Shown piece by piece: positions 48,604 through 60,169 of a DNA stretch of 64,000 nucleotides. The stretch covers positions 12,130,834 through 12,194,833 of the forward strand of contig NC_087082.1 of NCBI RefSeq assembly GCF_026151205.1, written 5' to 3'. The notes under the pieces were generated by a model. It did not search any database and was not told where the DNA came from. It worked only from the letters and a program-made list of their open reading frames with translations. A program made the translations under genes and the position numbers. Numbering within the stretch: position 1 is the stretch's first letter; each line of letters opens with the position of its first letter. Origin of the DNA: Bolinopsis microptera. Its lineage: Eukaryota > Ctenophora > Tentaculata > Lobata > Bolinopsidae.

Positions 48604-50624
48604 TTAAAGGACCAGTTAACTGAAAAAAAAGTTATCCTCATATTTTGACTGATTGTGACAAATAGCTAACTAAGCAACGAGTCGAAATTCCTAAATCTCT
48701 AACTGCTCTCTAACGCGTGTAAATAGCGTTTGTATTATTTTGGCGATGACGTCATAAAGTCCCTTGCGCGCGCAGAAGAGCTCGTGAGACTGTATTTTAC
48801 AGGTAGAAAATGGACATAATACAATGTTTTTCCCCGAATAACTCGAAAAGTAAGTAATTTAGGGTACATGTTGCTTCATAAGTTGTATATAAACAGGGCC
48901 ATTCTGCACAATTTGCACACATTCAAAAACCTTTAGGACCTTCATAGCCCCATTTACCAGATACCCATAGTTTTGCATGATTTCTGGAACCGAAAATCAG
49001 TTTTTCGCCAATAACTGAAAAAGTAAGCACTTTAAGGCATATGCTTGTTCGCAAGTCATATATTAATATGCTAATTGCGGTTCTTTTGCACCCTGTGTAA
49101 AGACTCTATCACGATCCTATCGAAAATGGGCTCAGCACCACGCCCAAAATGGTTTTTGGCAAATTTCTCGAAAAGTAAGGATTTTAGGCCATGTGTTGCT
49201 CAGTAACTCCTATATAAACATGCATATGCCGCTTCGTTTAAGCCTATTTTGAAGTCTCTACGACCTTCAGAAGCAAGGGGTCGGTTACGTTATTGGGTCA
49301 ATATGGGCGTGGCCCTCCTGGGTTTTCTCCACGGTCAAAAAAATGTCTCCGAACGAAAATCGTTTATTCATACCTTCAGGAAGGTCTGTGCAAAGTTTCG
49401 TGAGTATTTGAACATTTGCAGGTTCATTTCCATAAATGTCCATAAATGACTGGACTACACAACTTTAGAGTTAACTTTAGAGAAACTCATAAGTCATTTA
49501 TCTCAAATTAAGCGGTTAGTGTCCATGATCAACCTGTGGCGACAATGTTTTACGTGAAATGTAAAAATCAGGAGTAATATAAAAAGTGTATTTTTAGATT
49601 AAAGTGCTAGCTCATAGTTTTAGAATTGTATAGATTAACGTTGGTCGTTTAGCCATCTAACAATCGATCGTGCCGTAATATATGGCCAGAGAATAATAGG
49701 GTCTTGGAAATTTTATAGTTGTTCAATGGGTCGATTGACTGAACACGTTTGCACTTGGTATTTAAACTTACCAGTAGTTTATTTATGTTATGTACCGATG
49801 ATAATGCAATTAGGATAACAACTAGGTAAGCCGTAAGTCTAATTCAAAACACACCGCACACCGTACACTCCAATCATTTGGTAGACCGGGTATTATGGCG
49901 GGAATTCTGTTCCCACGGCACTGTTCTGATAGAAGCTACTTCTACTAATGGTCCCAGAGGAACGGCCGTAAAGTAGCCAGACTTCTTGTCTCCTGTACTG
50001 GCTGACACATGCGGATTTAAGTTAGAAATTTCGCTGTGATATAAATATAATTGCTCTCGGAATTGAACAAACTGATCCTACTTATCTAGATCCTTTCTAA
50101 ATTCGTTAGAGTTTCTTGGACTGGGGAAAAATAATCGGTACAGTCTCCCTGCTTGTGTAATTAAGCAATGAAAACAATCCCAAATTATCACATATGACAT
50201 AAGTTGTAATAGCAGAAACTTTCTAACCGTACATTCACCCGCCACTGTTCAAGAACCTATATCACTGTTTAAAATCATGACGTGAGCACTGTACATCCAA
50301 TCAGCTATTCCTTTAGTTAGGATGATAGCCAAAACTATAAGGATTTTGGAGAACAAGGGTAATAGTCATAATTCTAAAATTTGAGTGAGTTACACGTGTT
50401 TTATTAACGATGATAAACATTTGCAATGTATTACGCTATGCAAGCGCGCACTGAGGGACTTTATGACGTCACGAGGCCACAGCTTATTATTGCAATAACA
50501 CGCGTTACACGTACGCTAGAGAATTGGTTCTTTCGGCGATACGATTCTTTACCAGTTTGTCACAGCTAATTTAAATCTTAGCCAAATTGGAGACTACAAA
50601 TTTTTCAGTTAACTGGTCCTTTAA
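48604..50624. mobile_element. TTAA-flanked DNA transposon, Kolobok/T2-like
   Basis: 2.0 kb bounded by TTAA plus AGGACCAGTTAACTG and its complement plus TTAA (48604-48607, 50621-50624). The inverted ends are perfect for about 20 bp and loosely similar for about 180 bp (GATGACGTCATAAAGTCCCT versus AGGGACTTTATGACGTCA). The start TTAAAGGAC resembles the TTAAAGGRR ends of T2 miniature elements, which belong to Kolobok. No transposase frame. Confidence 0.75.
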
Positions 50625-51540
50625 ATATTATTAACGAGCATAATCTTCTCTTCTACTCAATACTCAGTCAGAAAATGCAACATTTTAGTCACGTATTAAT
50701 TATTAAAAACATTTACCTCAATCACTTGTAATTGCTTTTGTGAGACGATTTAAATGTTTTATTTCCATAAAATATGTGTCCTGTGCCTAAAACCTAACAT
50801 GCTGTGTTGCTAATTTTTCAGTACGCTTAGTCTCAACTCAGTAATACGTTACAGCACATTATATAATATATAACTTACACAGAAATATATTTCTGACCGT
50901 CTAGTGAGCACAGCTTTTTGTACAGTCTCAAACTGAATTATATGATAAGTTTTACCTTATTGTTTTTATATAATTAGCTATATAATGTTAATATAATGAA
51001 TATCTCTGTACTGACTGTTGACTGTGTGAGTGACTGGTGAGCTATATCTCTCAGCTGGGAATGTATTTAAAAACACAGCTTCATAACAGTTCATTATAAC
51101 AGTTCATAACAGTTCATTCAGTGAAAAACCCGCAACAGTCCCTCATTATATGTTTTAAAAACTCTCATTTCAGTTTTATAACTCTGTCAGTACCTAATTA
51201 TGTTTGAGAACGCCACAGATTCTTCCACCGTTTTTTAGACACTTCCTCGTTAAATACGTACCGTAGCATTCTGTTATGACCGCAAATACGAGCATGTACA
51301 CTGATGACATGAGATAATTTGATTGAGTGTCTGAATTATAACTTATTTAAAATGAATAAAGAAAAGATCCAACTGTTAAATTATATTTCATGGTAATTTT
51401 AGCTTTGATGTTATATCAGGACACAAGATAATCTACTTTACCTTGATAAAATGCCTTGTATCACACTGTTGTTTATTGTCATTAGTTAAGATAACAGTAC
51501 AATGTGTTCCTTATCGTTAGTCTACAAATGTGTGTAAGGT
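50625..51540. other. No gene seen
   Basis: AT-rich spacer between the T2-like element and a minisatellite. Confidence 0.4.
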
Positions 51541-51815
51541 ATTATATAACAGTGTGTACCATGTGTAGTGTATACTGTATAGTGTGTACCATGTGTGTAG
51601 TGTGTGTAGTGTGTAGTGTGTAGTGTGTAGTGTGTAGTGTGTAGTGTGTAGTGTGTAGTGTGTAGTGTGTAGTGTGTAGTGTGTAGTGTGTAGTGTGCAG
51701 TGTGCAGTGTGTAGTGTGTAGTGTGTAGTGTGTAGTGTGTAGTGTGTAGGGTGTAGTGTGTAGTGTGTAGTGTGTAGTGTGCAGTGTGCAGTGTGTGTAG
51801 TATGTATTCATCAAC
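51541..51815. repeat. Minisatellite, 7-bp unit GTGTAGT
   Basis: About 35 copies, with GTGCAGT, GGTGTAG and GTGTACC variants. The long minus-strand frame (HYTLHTT repeats) comes from the 21-bp coding period. Confidence 0.95.
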
Positions 51816-52213
51816 AGTTGTCGTAGTCTTTAATCTCTATATATCTGGAAACCTAACAGATGGCTAGTGTAATCTTAGTGGATGAAGGCGGTCTTGTGAT
51901 CACGTGATATATCACCAAGTTGCAGATGGGTATAGATGTGGATTATGGTGGGGTGGTGAGGCAACCTTAAAGCTTAAAGTTGATCCGTGATCAAACACGT
52001 GATCAATCCATAGCTTATCGGGGCCAGGACTGTAACTATACCATTATATATTACTTGAAGGTAAGCAAATATGCCTCGCCTCCCTACCAGAATCCACATC
52101 TTTACTTAACTCCTAAATACTGTAAACACAGTAAAAGATGTTACATTCTGGTCACGTACGCGGTACGAGATCAGTGATTATCTAAATAACTTGCTGTGAG
52201 TTTATGGTGTAAC

Positions 52214-53714
52214 TTAAGGGGAGATACACCAAAAACGTTTTTGCTCCGAACATCGATTTTATTTTATATTATGGTTAAATAGACAAAAAGAATAAGATTG
52301 CACACCTTCAAAATTTTCTAAAAATATTCCCTCATCGAGAAAAAAAATATTTTTCTTTTTCGAAAATTTTTAAAATTTGGAGAAGTCTGTCACTGTAATA
52401 TCGATAGTTCGGCCATTTTAAAAGTTTTTTGGCTGATTTTTTTTTACTGAAGATTACTTACACTCCGTACAAGACAACCCTTTAAAGGATTATTTAATTG
52501 AACAATAAATGACCAAGTTACAGACCGAACAAGGTGAAAAAAGAAAAATTGGGATTTTTGCCTACCACCAAAGTTGTACATTTTACCACTCGCCCAGGTC
52601 ATCAGATATCGCTTCAAAAATTCTTGTGAGTGTAGCTGATGAAAATATCAAACTTTTTGGAACAGGATTTCTCTCAGTTTTGAGTTTTAAGGTATGAAAT
52701 GTGGCCTCAAACGACTTAGTAAAATTCATCGTAAAAAAGGGCCAAACATGGCAGATTTAAGGCTTAAAATGCCTATAACTCAAAAAGTGTCAATTTTTTT
52801 GAAATAATTTTTACAGAATCGTAATCACTCAACCTCTGCCTGATCCAGAGGATATCACTATTTTACCTTCACACAGACATCGAACGCTGTAAGAAGATGA
52901 CGATCAGACCTCATTATAGAATCGTAATCAGCTTGAAAAGACGAATCTTTTAGTACCAAATAGTTGATTTTAGAAGACAAATTGTCTTAAATAATTTTCT
53001 AGCTCGAACACAAGGGTCCCCCCTTGTATAAATTTTGTACAAATTGTACACATTTTTTTACAAATTTTGTGTCTTTAACTATTATAAATTTGGTACTAAA
53101 AGATTCGTCTTACCAAGCTGATTACGATCCTGTAAAAATTATTTCAAAAAAACTGATACTTTTTGAGTTATAGGCATTTTAAGCCTTAAATCTGCCCTGT
53201 TTGGCCCTTTTTTACGTCGTTTAGGCCACATTTCATACCTTAAAACTCAAAACTGAAAGAAATCCTGTTCCAAAAAGTTTGATATTATCATCAGCTACAC
53301 TCACAAGAATTTTTGAAGCGATATCTGATGACCTGGGCGAGTGGTAAAATGTACAACTTTGTTGGTAGGCAAAAATCCCAACTTTTCTTTTTTTACCTTG
53401 TTCGGTCTGTAACTTGGTCATTTATTGTTTAATTAAATAATCCTTTAAAGGGTTGTCTTGTACGGAGTGTAAGTAATCTTCAGTAAAACAATCAGCCAAA
53501 AAACTTTTAAAATGGCCGAACTATCGATATTACAGTGACAGACTTCTCCAAATTTTAAAAATTTTCGAAAAAGAAAAATATTTTTTTTCTCGATGAGGGA
53601 ATATTTTTAGAAAATTTTGAAGGTGTGCAATCTTATTCTTTTTGTCTATCTAACCATAATATAAAATAAAATCGGTGTTCGGAGTAAAAACGTTTTTGGT
53701 GTATCTCCCCTTAA
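52214..53714. mobile_element. Foldback element with about 600-bp arms, TTAA-flanked (group a)
   Basis: TTAA (52214-52217) plus GGGGAGATACACCAAAAACG at the left; the mirror image plus TTAA (53711-53714) at the right. Arms of about 600 bp are nearly identical (52218-52838 and 53117-53710), around a centre of about 280 bp with ACAAGGGTCCCCCCTTGT. The open frames on each arm (MTKLQTEQG...) are the same sequence read twice. No transposase. Confidence 0.85.
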
Positions 53715-54852
53715 ATAAGAAACAGACTTAACTATCCCGTATTCTGTGTTATCAGCATTTTACGATCAAGAAATTATCTTTTATAAAAACGTCTCTCAAC
53801 CAGTCGTAGCCATTATGTTATTAAGCCATATTTTGTTTGGCTCTTTCTCGTGATTTACTGTGAGAATTCTTTAAACCATGCAGGTGCTAAGATCTTAAGA
53901 TATTACAATATACACTGATTGTCAGCAAATTTTGTAGCCTGCATTGGTCAGATTTAAGCAAATGTATGAGATTGTACTCAGAATTTTGATGGTTGCACTG
54001 TCAATTTGACACAGATGACGTAACATTTAAACAACTTGAACCACTAAAAAGATGATGCTGATAGTGTAATTATGAATTTGGCCACTTTGGCAAATTAGAA
54101 ATATCTGGTCTTGGACATAGATAGAAAATGAATCTGGTTGCTCTTTGCATCTGATCATATAATTGACCAGAATATCTGGTAGCAACTTGCGTACCTACTG
54201 AAATACCTATAGCATTCTCTAAAATATCACTTTATTGTGTTTTGTGCTTTTACATCATTAGGTCATTAAATATAGCGTTACTGATCTCCTTGAAAATGCA
54301 GATTTAAATAATGTTTCTTAACTGCAACACGCTGTTACACAGACGAGCAGAAACATTGCTGGTAGCGAGCTATTGTGCTGTGTTACAGGTGGCTAGCAGC
54401 TGGTAGCTAACAGTTCATGTACAGTGTATAGCAGATAGTGTAAAACAGCTGGTGTAGGGAATTACATTAGACACTCTGTCATTAGTGATTAGTGTTAAAT
54501 GTGCTGCCAGGGCTGGGAGCGGAAGTGGAAATCACCTGATCTAACATTCCTCTCCAACATACCAAGTATTAACACGTAACTTCACGTAAGTATCATATTA
54601 CCTCCACCCTCGATACCGTTAGATTATTTTAATATCATGAAGCCTTTGTAGCTTCATGTTTCAATCGTTCTAGAGTGGCCGACTGGCGGCTGCAGCTTCG
54701 GTAGTTTATGATAGAATATTTCAGGCATTATTTTGTCCAGGGGTGGGACTACTGTATTGGAGAGGTTTGCTTCATTGATCTGTTTATGAATGGTGTTGCA
54801 TTGAGTTACTAAACGTTTTACATTTAAAGATTTGGTAACTGTTTTGATAACC
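53715..54852. other. Upstream region of the DUF1295 gene
   Basis: No repeat or second gene recognised. A promoter is expected here but no clear core element stands out. Confidence 0.35.
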
Positions 54853-55791
54853 ATGAATATGAATCTAGGTAACGAAATGACTGCCCTCAACATATTCTAC
54901 CTGACCCTGATAGTGGACTTTGGATTACAACTGATATTCGGAGTGCTCTCCATCATACTCAAAACAGAGAAATTCTACGACTTTATCGGAGCGATAACCC
55001 ACATATCATGTGCGTTCCTAGGTGCCTTCTACAACTGGAACAATGACCCAGAGGCCAATCTGGAAGGGAACACTGCACGAGTGGTACAGGCTGTGTGTAT
55101 CTCACTTTGGGCGGGAAAACTGGGCGCGTTTCTCTTCTACCGTGTCATCAAGGCTGGCAGTGATTCTCGGTTTGAGGAGGCTAAGAAGAAACCGTTGGTT
55201 CTGCTGTTCTATTGGTTTTTGCAGGGAGTTTGGGTGTACCTGAACATCCTGCCGTCTTTGTTCATGTTCTACTCCACTGTTTCGAATAACAAGGTCCTGT
55301 ATGTCAGTATTATTGGTTGGGTATTGTTCCTGTTCGGCCTTGTGTTCGAGACGGTGTCTGATTATCAGAAAACAGTCTTTAGGAACAACCCCTCCAACAA
55401 GGGCAGGTTCATCACAACTGGTCTTTGGAGCATTTCCCGGCATCCCAACTATTTCGGAGAGATTGTGTTATGGTTTGGTATCTTCATCGCTGCAGCGCCC
55501 TACTTCCAAACCAACTGGGCTTTCTTCTCCGTGCTGTGTCCTACCCTCACAGCTCTCCAGATCAGCTTCTTCTCCGGGATCCCCCTGCTGGAGAAAGGAG
55601 GTTTGCAGCGCTGGAGCAAGGAGCCCGAGTATGCCAAGTATTTGAGTAGCGTGTCTGTGCTGGTGCCTTTCTTTATGTGCTGTGAGTGTTATAAAATACC
55701 GCTGACTGCCGGGGAGGAGGGAGGTCCAGCAGGTTATAACTCAACTGATCAGCTGGGAAATGTTGAGGAACCTGCCCCCGCTAATGTTTAG
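54853..55791 (+). CDS. DUF1295 / steroid 5-alpha-reductase-like membrane protein
   Basis: 312 codons from ATG at 54853, which has A at -3 (AACCATGAA); the upstream frame has no earlier ATG. About seven hydrophobic spans are visible. The family hallmark GLWSISRHPNYFGEI lies at residues about 190-204 and is followed by PLLEKGGLQRW and EYAKYL...VPF, as in DUF1295 proteins related to steroid 5-alpha reductases and isoprenylcysteine methyltransferases. Expected in an internal membrane, possibly an NADPH-dependent reductase; the substrate is unknown. The tail of about 35 residues is polar. The gene has no intron while its neighbours do, so it could be an old retrocopy, but it is fully open. Confidence 0.9.
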   Translation: MNMNLGNEMTALNIFYLTLIVDFGLQLIFGVLSIILKTEKFYDFIGAITHISCAFLGAFYNWNNDPEANLEGNTARVVQAVCISLWAGKLGAFLFYRVIKAGSDSRFEEAKKKPLVLLFYWFLQGVWVYLNILPSLFMFYSTVSNNKVLYVSIIGWVLFLFGLVFETVSDYQKTVFRNNPSNKGRFITTGLWSISRHPNYFGEIVLWFGIFIAAAPYFQTNWAFFSVLCPTLTALQISFFSGIPLLEKGGLQRWSKEPEYAKYLSSVSVLVPFFMCCECYKIPLTAGEEGGPAGYNSTDQLGNVEEPAPANV

Positions 55792-55886
55792 TTTGTGGAG
55801 TGTGAGTAGGATTATCATATTCAAACCGTCAGAGTGAAGTCTTGATTTACAATGATACGTTCAACATTTTGATAGATTATAACTTT

Positions 55887-55892
55887 AATAAA
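55887..55892 (+). terminator. Poly(A) signal of the DUF1295 gene
   Basis: AATAAA lies 96 bp after the stop codon. Confidence 0.6.
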
Positions 55893-57653
55893 ACAAACTT
55901 CAGGTAGATGGTGTTCGTAATTAAATTGCTTTTCGTACGTGGGTTTGGTGTGCAGGTTTTTATGTGCTGGTTTGCTATTTTTGTATAATGGATCAAATAT
56001 CAGACCATTCAGTTAATCACTTTGCATTAGGTATGTACTATGTAAGTATGTAACCCTTTTTGGACAATACATTATATTTTGGTGTATGATAAAATTTTCG
56101 TAACGGATATTAATATATTCAAATTTAAAAATATTACTGTTTAATAGTTATTTAAATATGCCAGTTCTGTTATTATACCATAATAATTGTGATTATCAGT
56201 TGTTACAATTGAAAACAAATGTAACTTATAAAATGATGAGTCTTGCTTTTATAAATTATTTCTCTTTTCTAATTCTATAGACTTGACTAAAGGTAAATTG
56301 TAATACATTCAACCAGCGTTGGTGAATAAGGAAATAATTCAATATCCCTGCAAAGTCACCGATCAAAGTTACTGGTCAGTGGCGATTACAATTATTACTG
56401 TCATAATAAGACACATTTTCCAAATTCCAATCCACCACCTATGGTCATTGGTCAAGTCTATTGTATTATTTAATCATACACAATTTCATGGTTCGTGGCC
56501 CTTCAAATCGATGTTTGTGTTAGTTTAATTATTTCGTGTATCAACTTGATGTTTGTAAATCATTTAAGCTTTTCATATAGCCTTTTACAAATGCATTTTA
56601 TTTGTAACATCAACTTCCAAGGAAGCAAATCATTGAATAAAATTGTGAACAGTCCAGAAAGTATAATAATATAAATTTGAGTATATCTATATATTATGAA
56701 AATGTTTAACTCAAATATAAGAATTGTCTCAGATTGAAATGGAATAATCAAAGTCGACTGAAAGTTGAAGTTTACAAAGGCGTGTTATCAGAAATGAAGT
56801 CTGTAAGGCGAACCAGCTGCCCATGCCCGGTAAGTTATACTCTAATACACTTATATAAATTACTACGGCCGGGACTTCACTATTTCAGTTGAAATGCAAA
56901 AGTATAAACCCGCCTACTAGCTATATTCGATAACACGCATTACATTGACGTATGAAAGTATGAACTTTCTCTATAGTCCAAACAGGCAATTTATTATCAA
57001 ACAAGGCTCGTTTCTCGGATGATGGACTGAACATCCACCAAAATTAAATTCGCAGCATAAAATGGACTGGAGCCCAATTATTACTTTTGGATTGGACCCA
57101 AATTTAGCCAGCCTTGTGGCATACTCGTACATTACTTTACGTAATACGCGAAATTTTATTTTGAGCGCGCGCACATATATTGTCATATATATTTTTGTGC
57201 GCTGCGCGCGCATTCCACAGCATGGTTCAATATATGCCAATTCAGATGAAAAGAATTTGAAATTTTGAGCTTTTATTTACGTACCTGTATCATGGCTTCA
57301 GCCCTTGCGTGTACCGAATCTCATCAGCTGCTTTTAGTTGCATGACGTTGAAACTTTGGGCTGAGACCCCCCTCGGGGTCTCCACCAAAATGCTCTCAAT
57401 TATGCATACATCAAATCTATGTAGACCGAGAGTGATGATTGATGATTAGGAAAACAAATTTTTTACGAAAACAAATTTAAATTTTGGTATTTATTAATAA
57501 CAATCAAAACATATCATATCATAAAAATAAAGCCGCGCGTTGGTTGACTGCCTCAGTAAGGTGAATAATTTAAGCTTGAAGGTGCCCTGCGCATTTACAG
57601 AACCTTATGCGGCGATCACATATTCATGAGGACCTGTGAGCGCCAAATTTAAT
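55893..57653. other. No gene recognised
   Basis: AT-rich spacer. A GC/AT palindrome-like stretch near 57160-57210 (GAGCGCGCGCACATATATTG ... GTGCGCTGCGCGCGC) may be a small transposon, but its ends are not clear. Confidence 0.35.
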
Positions 57654-58962
57654 TTAAGGGGGGGGGGGGGGGGGGGGGGGGACAATGGATATTTTTTTGT
57701 GAAACTTGATTTCGAGATAGCAGTTGACCAACAAACTAGGACCAGTGACCAAACTTTTGAGGGGGTCCCGGACCCCAACCGCCAAACGGTGCCCGCGGGG
57801 CAGCCACACCCATACTTGGTCCAAAGTAGGCCCAATTTAGCCAAATACCCTGAACATGCCCAAAACCCAGATTTTAGGTGCTCTTCTTGTAGCTAGTGGT
57901 CTCCTGAACTCGTATATGAAATTTCATCAAGATTGGACAAAAAATGACTGAGTTATGGGCCAAAAACCATATGCCCATATTTGGGCATACGCACCAAATT
58001 TGGTAGATTTCGTCCCATAAATTGAGCAAATATCAATATTTTTGAATGAAACTTACTTTATAAGAAAGGTAAGCCTAAACTACATATTCTCTGTAAGTTA
58101 TAGCTTTATATTTGTTTAAATGTGGATACTAAGGCGAAAAAACCACAAAAAATGAACTAAATTGCCCGTATCTTGGTTCGCGATATTCGCGGAATTGATC
58201 TCATTAAAATTGTAACAACTCAATCAGTTTTCAAAATTTTTGCATGAAATTTTGGCGGCCAAATTCTGAATTTTTCCGGGAAAATTTTGGAATTTGGCCG
58301 CCAAATTTTTTTGGAGGCCTAAATCAAAAATCTGTTCTCAAAATAAGGTGGAAATGCGATTTTGAGTCGATTCCGAAAATTTTATGCAAAAATTTTGAAA
58401 ACTGATTGAGTTGTTACAATTTTAATGAGATCAATTCCGCGAATATCGCGAACCAAGATACGGGCAATTTAGTTCATTTTTTGTGGTTTTTTCGCCTTAG
58501 TATCCACATTTAAACAAATACAAAGCTATAACTTACAGAGAATATGTAGTTTAGGCTTACCTTTCTTATAAAGTAAGTTTCATTCAAAAATATTGATATT
58601 TGCCCAATTTATGGGACGAAATCTACCAAATTTGGTGCGTATGCCCAAATATGGGCATATGGTTTTTGGCCCATAACTCAGTCATTTTTTGTCCAATCTT
58701 GATGAAATTTCATCTACGAGTTCAGGAGACCACTAGCTACAAGTAGAGCACCTAAAATCTGGGTTTTGGGCATGTTCAGGGTATTTGGCTAAATTGGGCC
58801 TAATTTGGACCAAATATGGGCGTGGCTGCCCCGCGGGCACCGTTTGGCGGTTGGGGTCCGGGACCCCCTCAAAAGTTCGGTCACTGGTCCTAGTTTGTTG
58901 GTCAACTGCTATCTCGAAATCAACTTTCACAAAAAATATCCATTGTCCCCCCCCCCCCTTAA
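57654..58962. mobile_element. Foldback element with about 590-bp arms and poly-G ends, TTAA-flanked (group b)
   Basis: TTAA (57654-57657) is followed at once by 24 G residues and ACAATGGATA. The right side mirrors it with 12 C residues and TTAA (58959-58962). Arms 57658-58250 and 58370-58958 are near-perfect inverted copies around a loop of about 120 bp. The open frames on the two arms (QTVPAGQP) are the same sequence read twice. Fragments of this family are at 2423, 59400, 61705 and 62945. No transposase. Confidence 0.88.
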
Positions 58963-59039
58963 AGTTTCTAGAAATCATACATCACTACGAGTTACTCATG
59001 CTTTTGGATTATAAGAGTGCGGATTGTCAGGTATTTCAT

Positions 59040-59399
59040 TCATTCATACTTAATCGGTTTAAAGCTGTATATTTAGAACTCACTATTGTTTAAACTACGA
59101 AAGCAGAACGTAGATAATGGACAATATACCGACGACAATACCAAGGACCCGAGTGCCGCATTGACTTTTCCGGATCCGTTTTTACCGAAGGCTTATCCAC
59201 CAGTTACTCATGCTGCATGTATAGTCTGATAATATTTTGTCTTATCTCTAGCAAGCATTCTGTAAATTGAAGTGTCGTACTTATTATAGAAGAGCCAGCC
59301 AACCTCCGCATTATAATCTTTTGTGTGCCAAGTTCGTTTATAAAATCTAATCATATAAGGTATTACGACGGTTTTAGAGTAAGGTATTACCCCTAGTTG
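59040..59399. other. No gene seen
   Basis: Spacer between two group b elements. Confidence 0.35.
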
Positions 59400-60034
59400 A
59401 AAGTAGCTAGTGGTCTCATGAACTCCAGATTGGACGAAAATTGCTGAGTTTTGAGCCAAAAACCATACGCCCATATTTGGGCACATGCTTTATACACCAA
59501 ATTTGATAGCTTTTGGCCCATAAATTGGTAAAATATTAATAATTTTGAAAGATACCAACTTAATATGAAAGATAAGTCTGAATTATACAGTCTCCGAGAT
59601 TTATAACTTAAAATGACAGAAATGTGGAAACTATTACCTTTTGTATAAAGTTGGTTTCATTCAAAAATATTGATATTTGACCAATTTATGGGCCAAAATC
59701 GATCAAATTTGGTGCGTATGCCCAAATATCGGCATATGGTTTTTGGCTCATTACTCAGTCATTTTTGTCGAATCTTGATGAAAATTCATATACGAGTTCA
59801 GGGGACCACTAGCTACAAGTAGAGCACCTAAAATCTAGGTTTTGGGCATGTTAAGGTGATTTTGTAAAATTTGGCATAATTGGGACCAAAAATGGCCGTG
59901 GCTGTCCCGCGGGCACGTGTGAGCACCCGGAGTCCGGAACCCCCTCAAAAGTTTGGTCACCGGCCCTAGTTTGTTGGCCAATTGCTATCTCCAAATCAAA
60001 TTTCACAAAAAAATCAGGGTGAACCCCCCCTTAA
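59400..60034. mobile_element. Group b foldback element, left arm truncated
   Basis: An inner part of the left arm (59400-59600, from CTAGTGGTCTC) faces a full right arm (about 59640-60030) that ends in seven C residues and TTAA (60031-60034). The arms are more diverged than in the 57654 copy, so it is older. Confidence 0.75.
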
Positions 60035-60169
60035 CAAATTATACAATTATAATATATTAATATTTGTTAGAATAAATCCCCTGTTATAGTACTTGTTTTA
60101 AAAAGCCAGAAGCTTGACAAATTTTAGAGGCTTAACAAAAATAGGCCCTCTATTGCTGCCGATTTGTAT

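Noticed and set aside
51542-51814. HYTLHTT repeat protein
   Set aside because: By-product of a 7-bp minisatellite.
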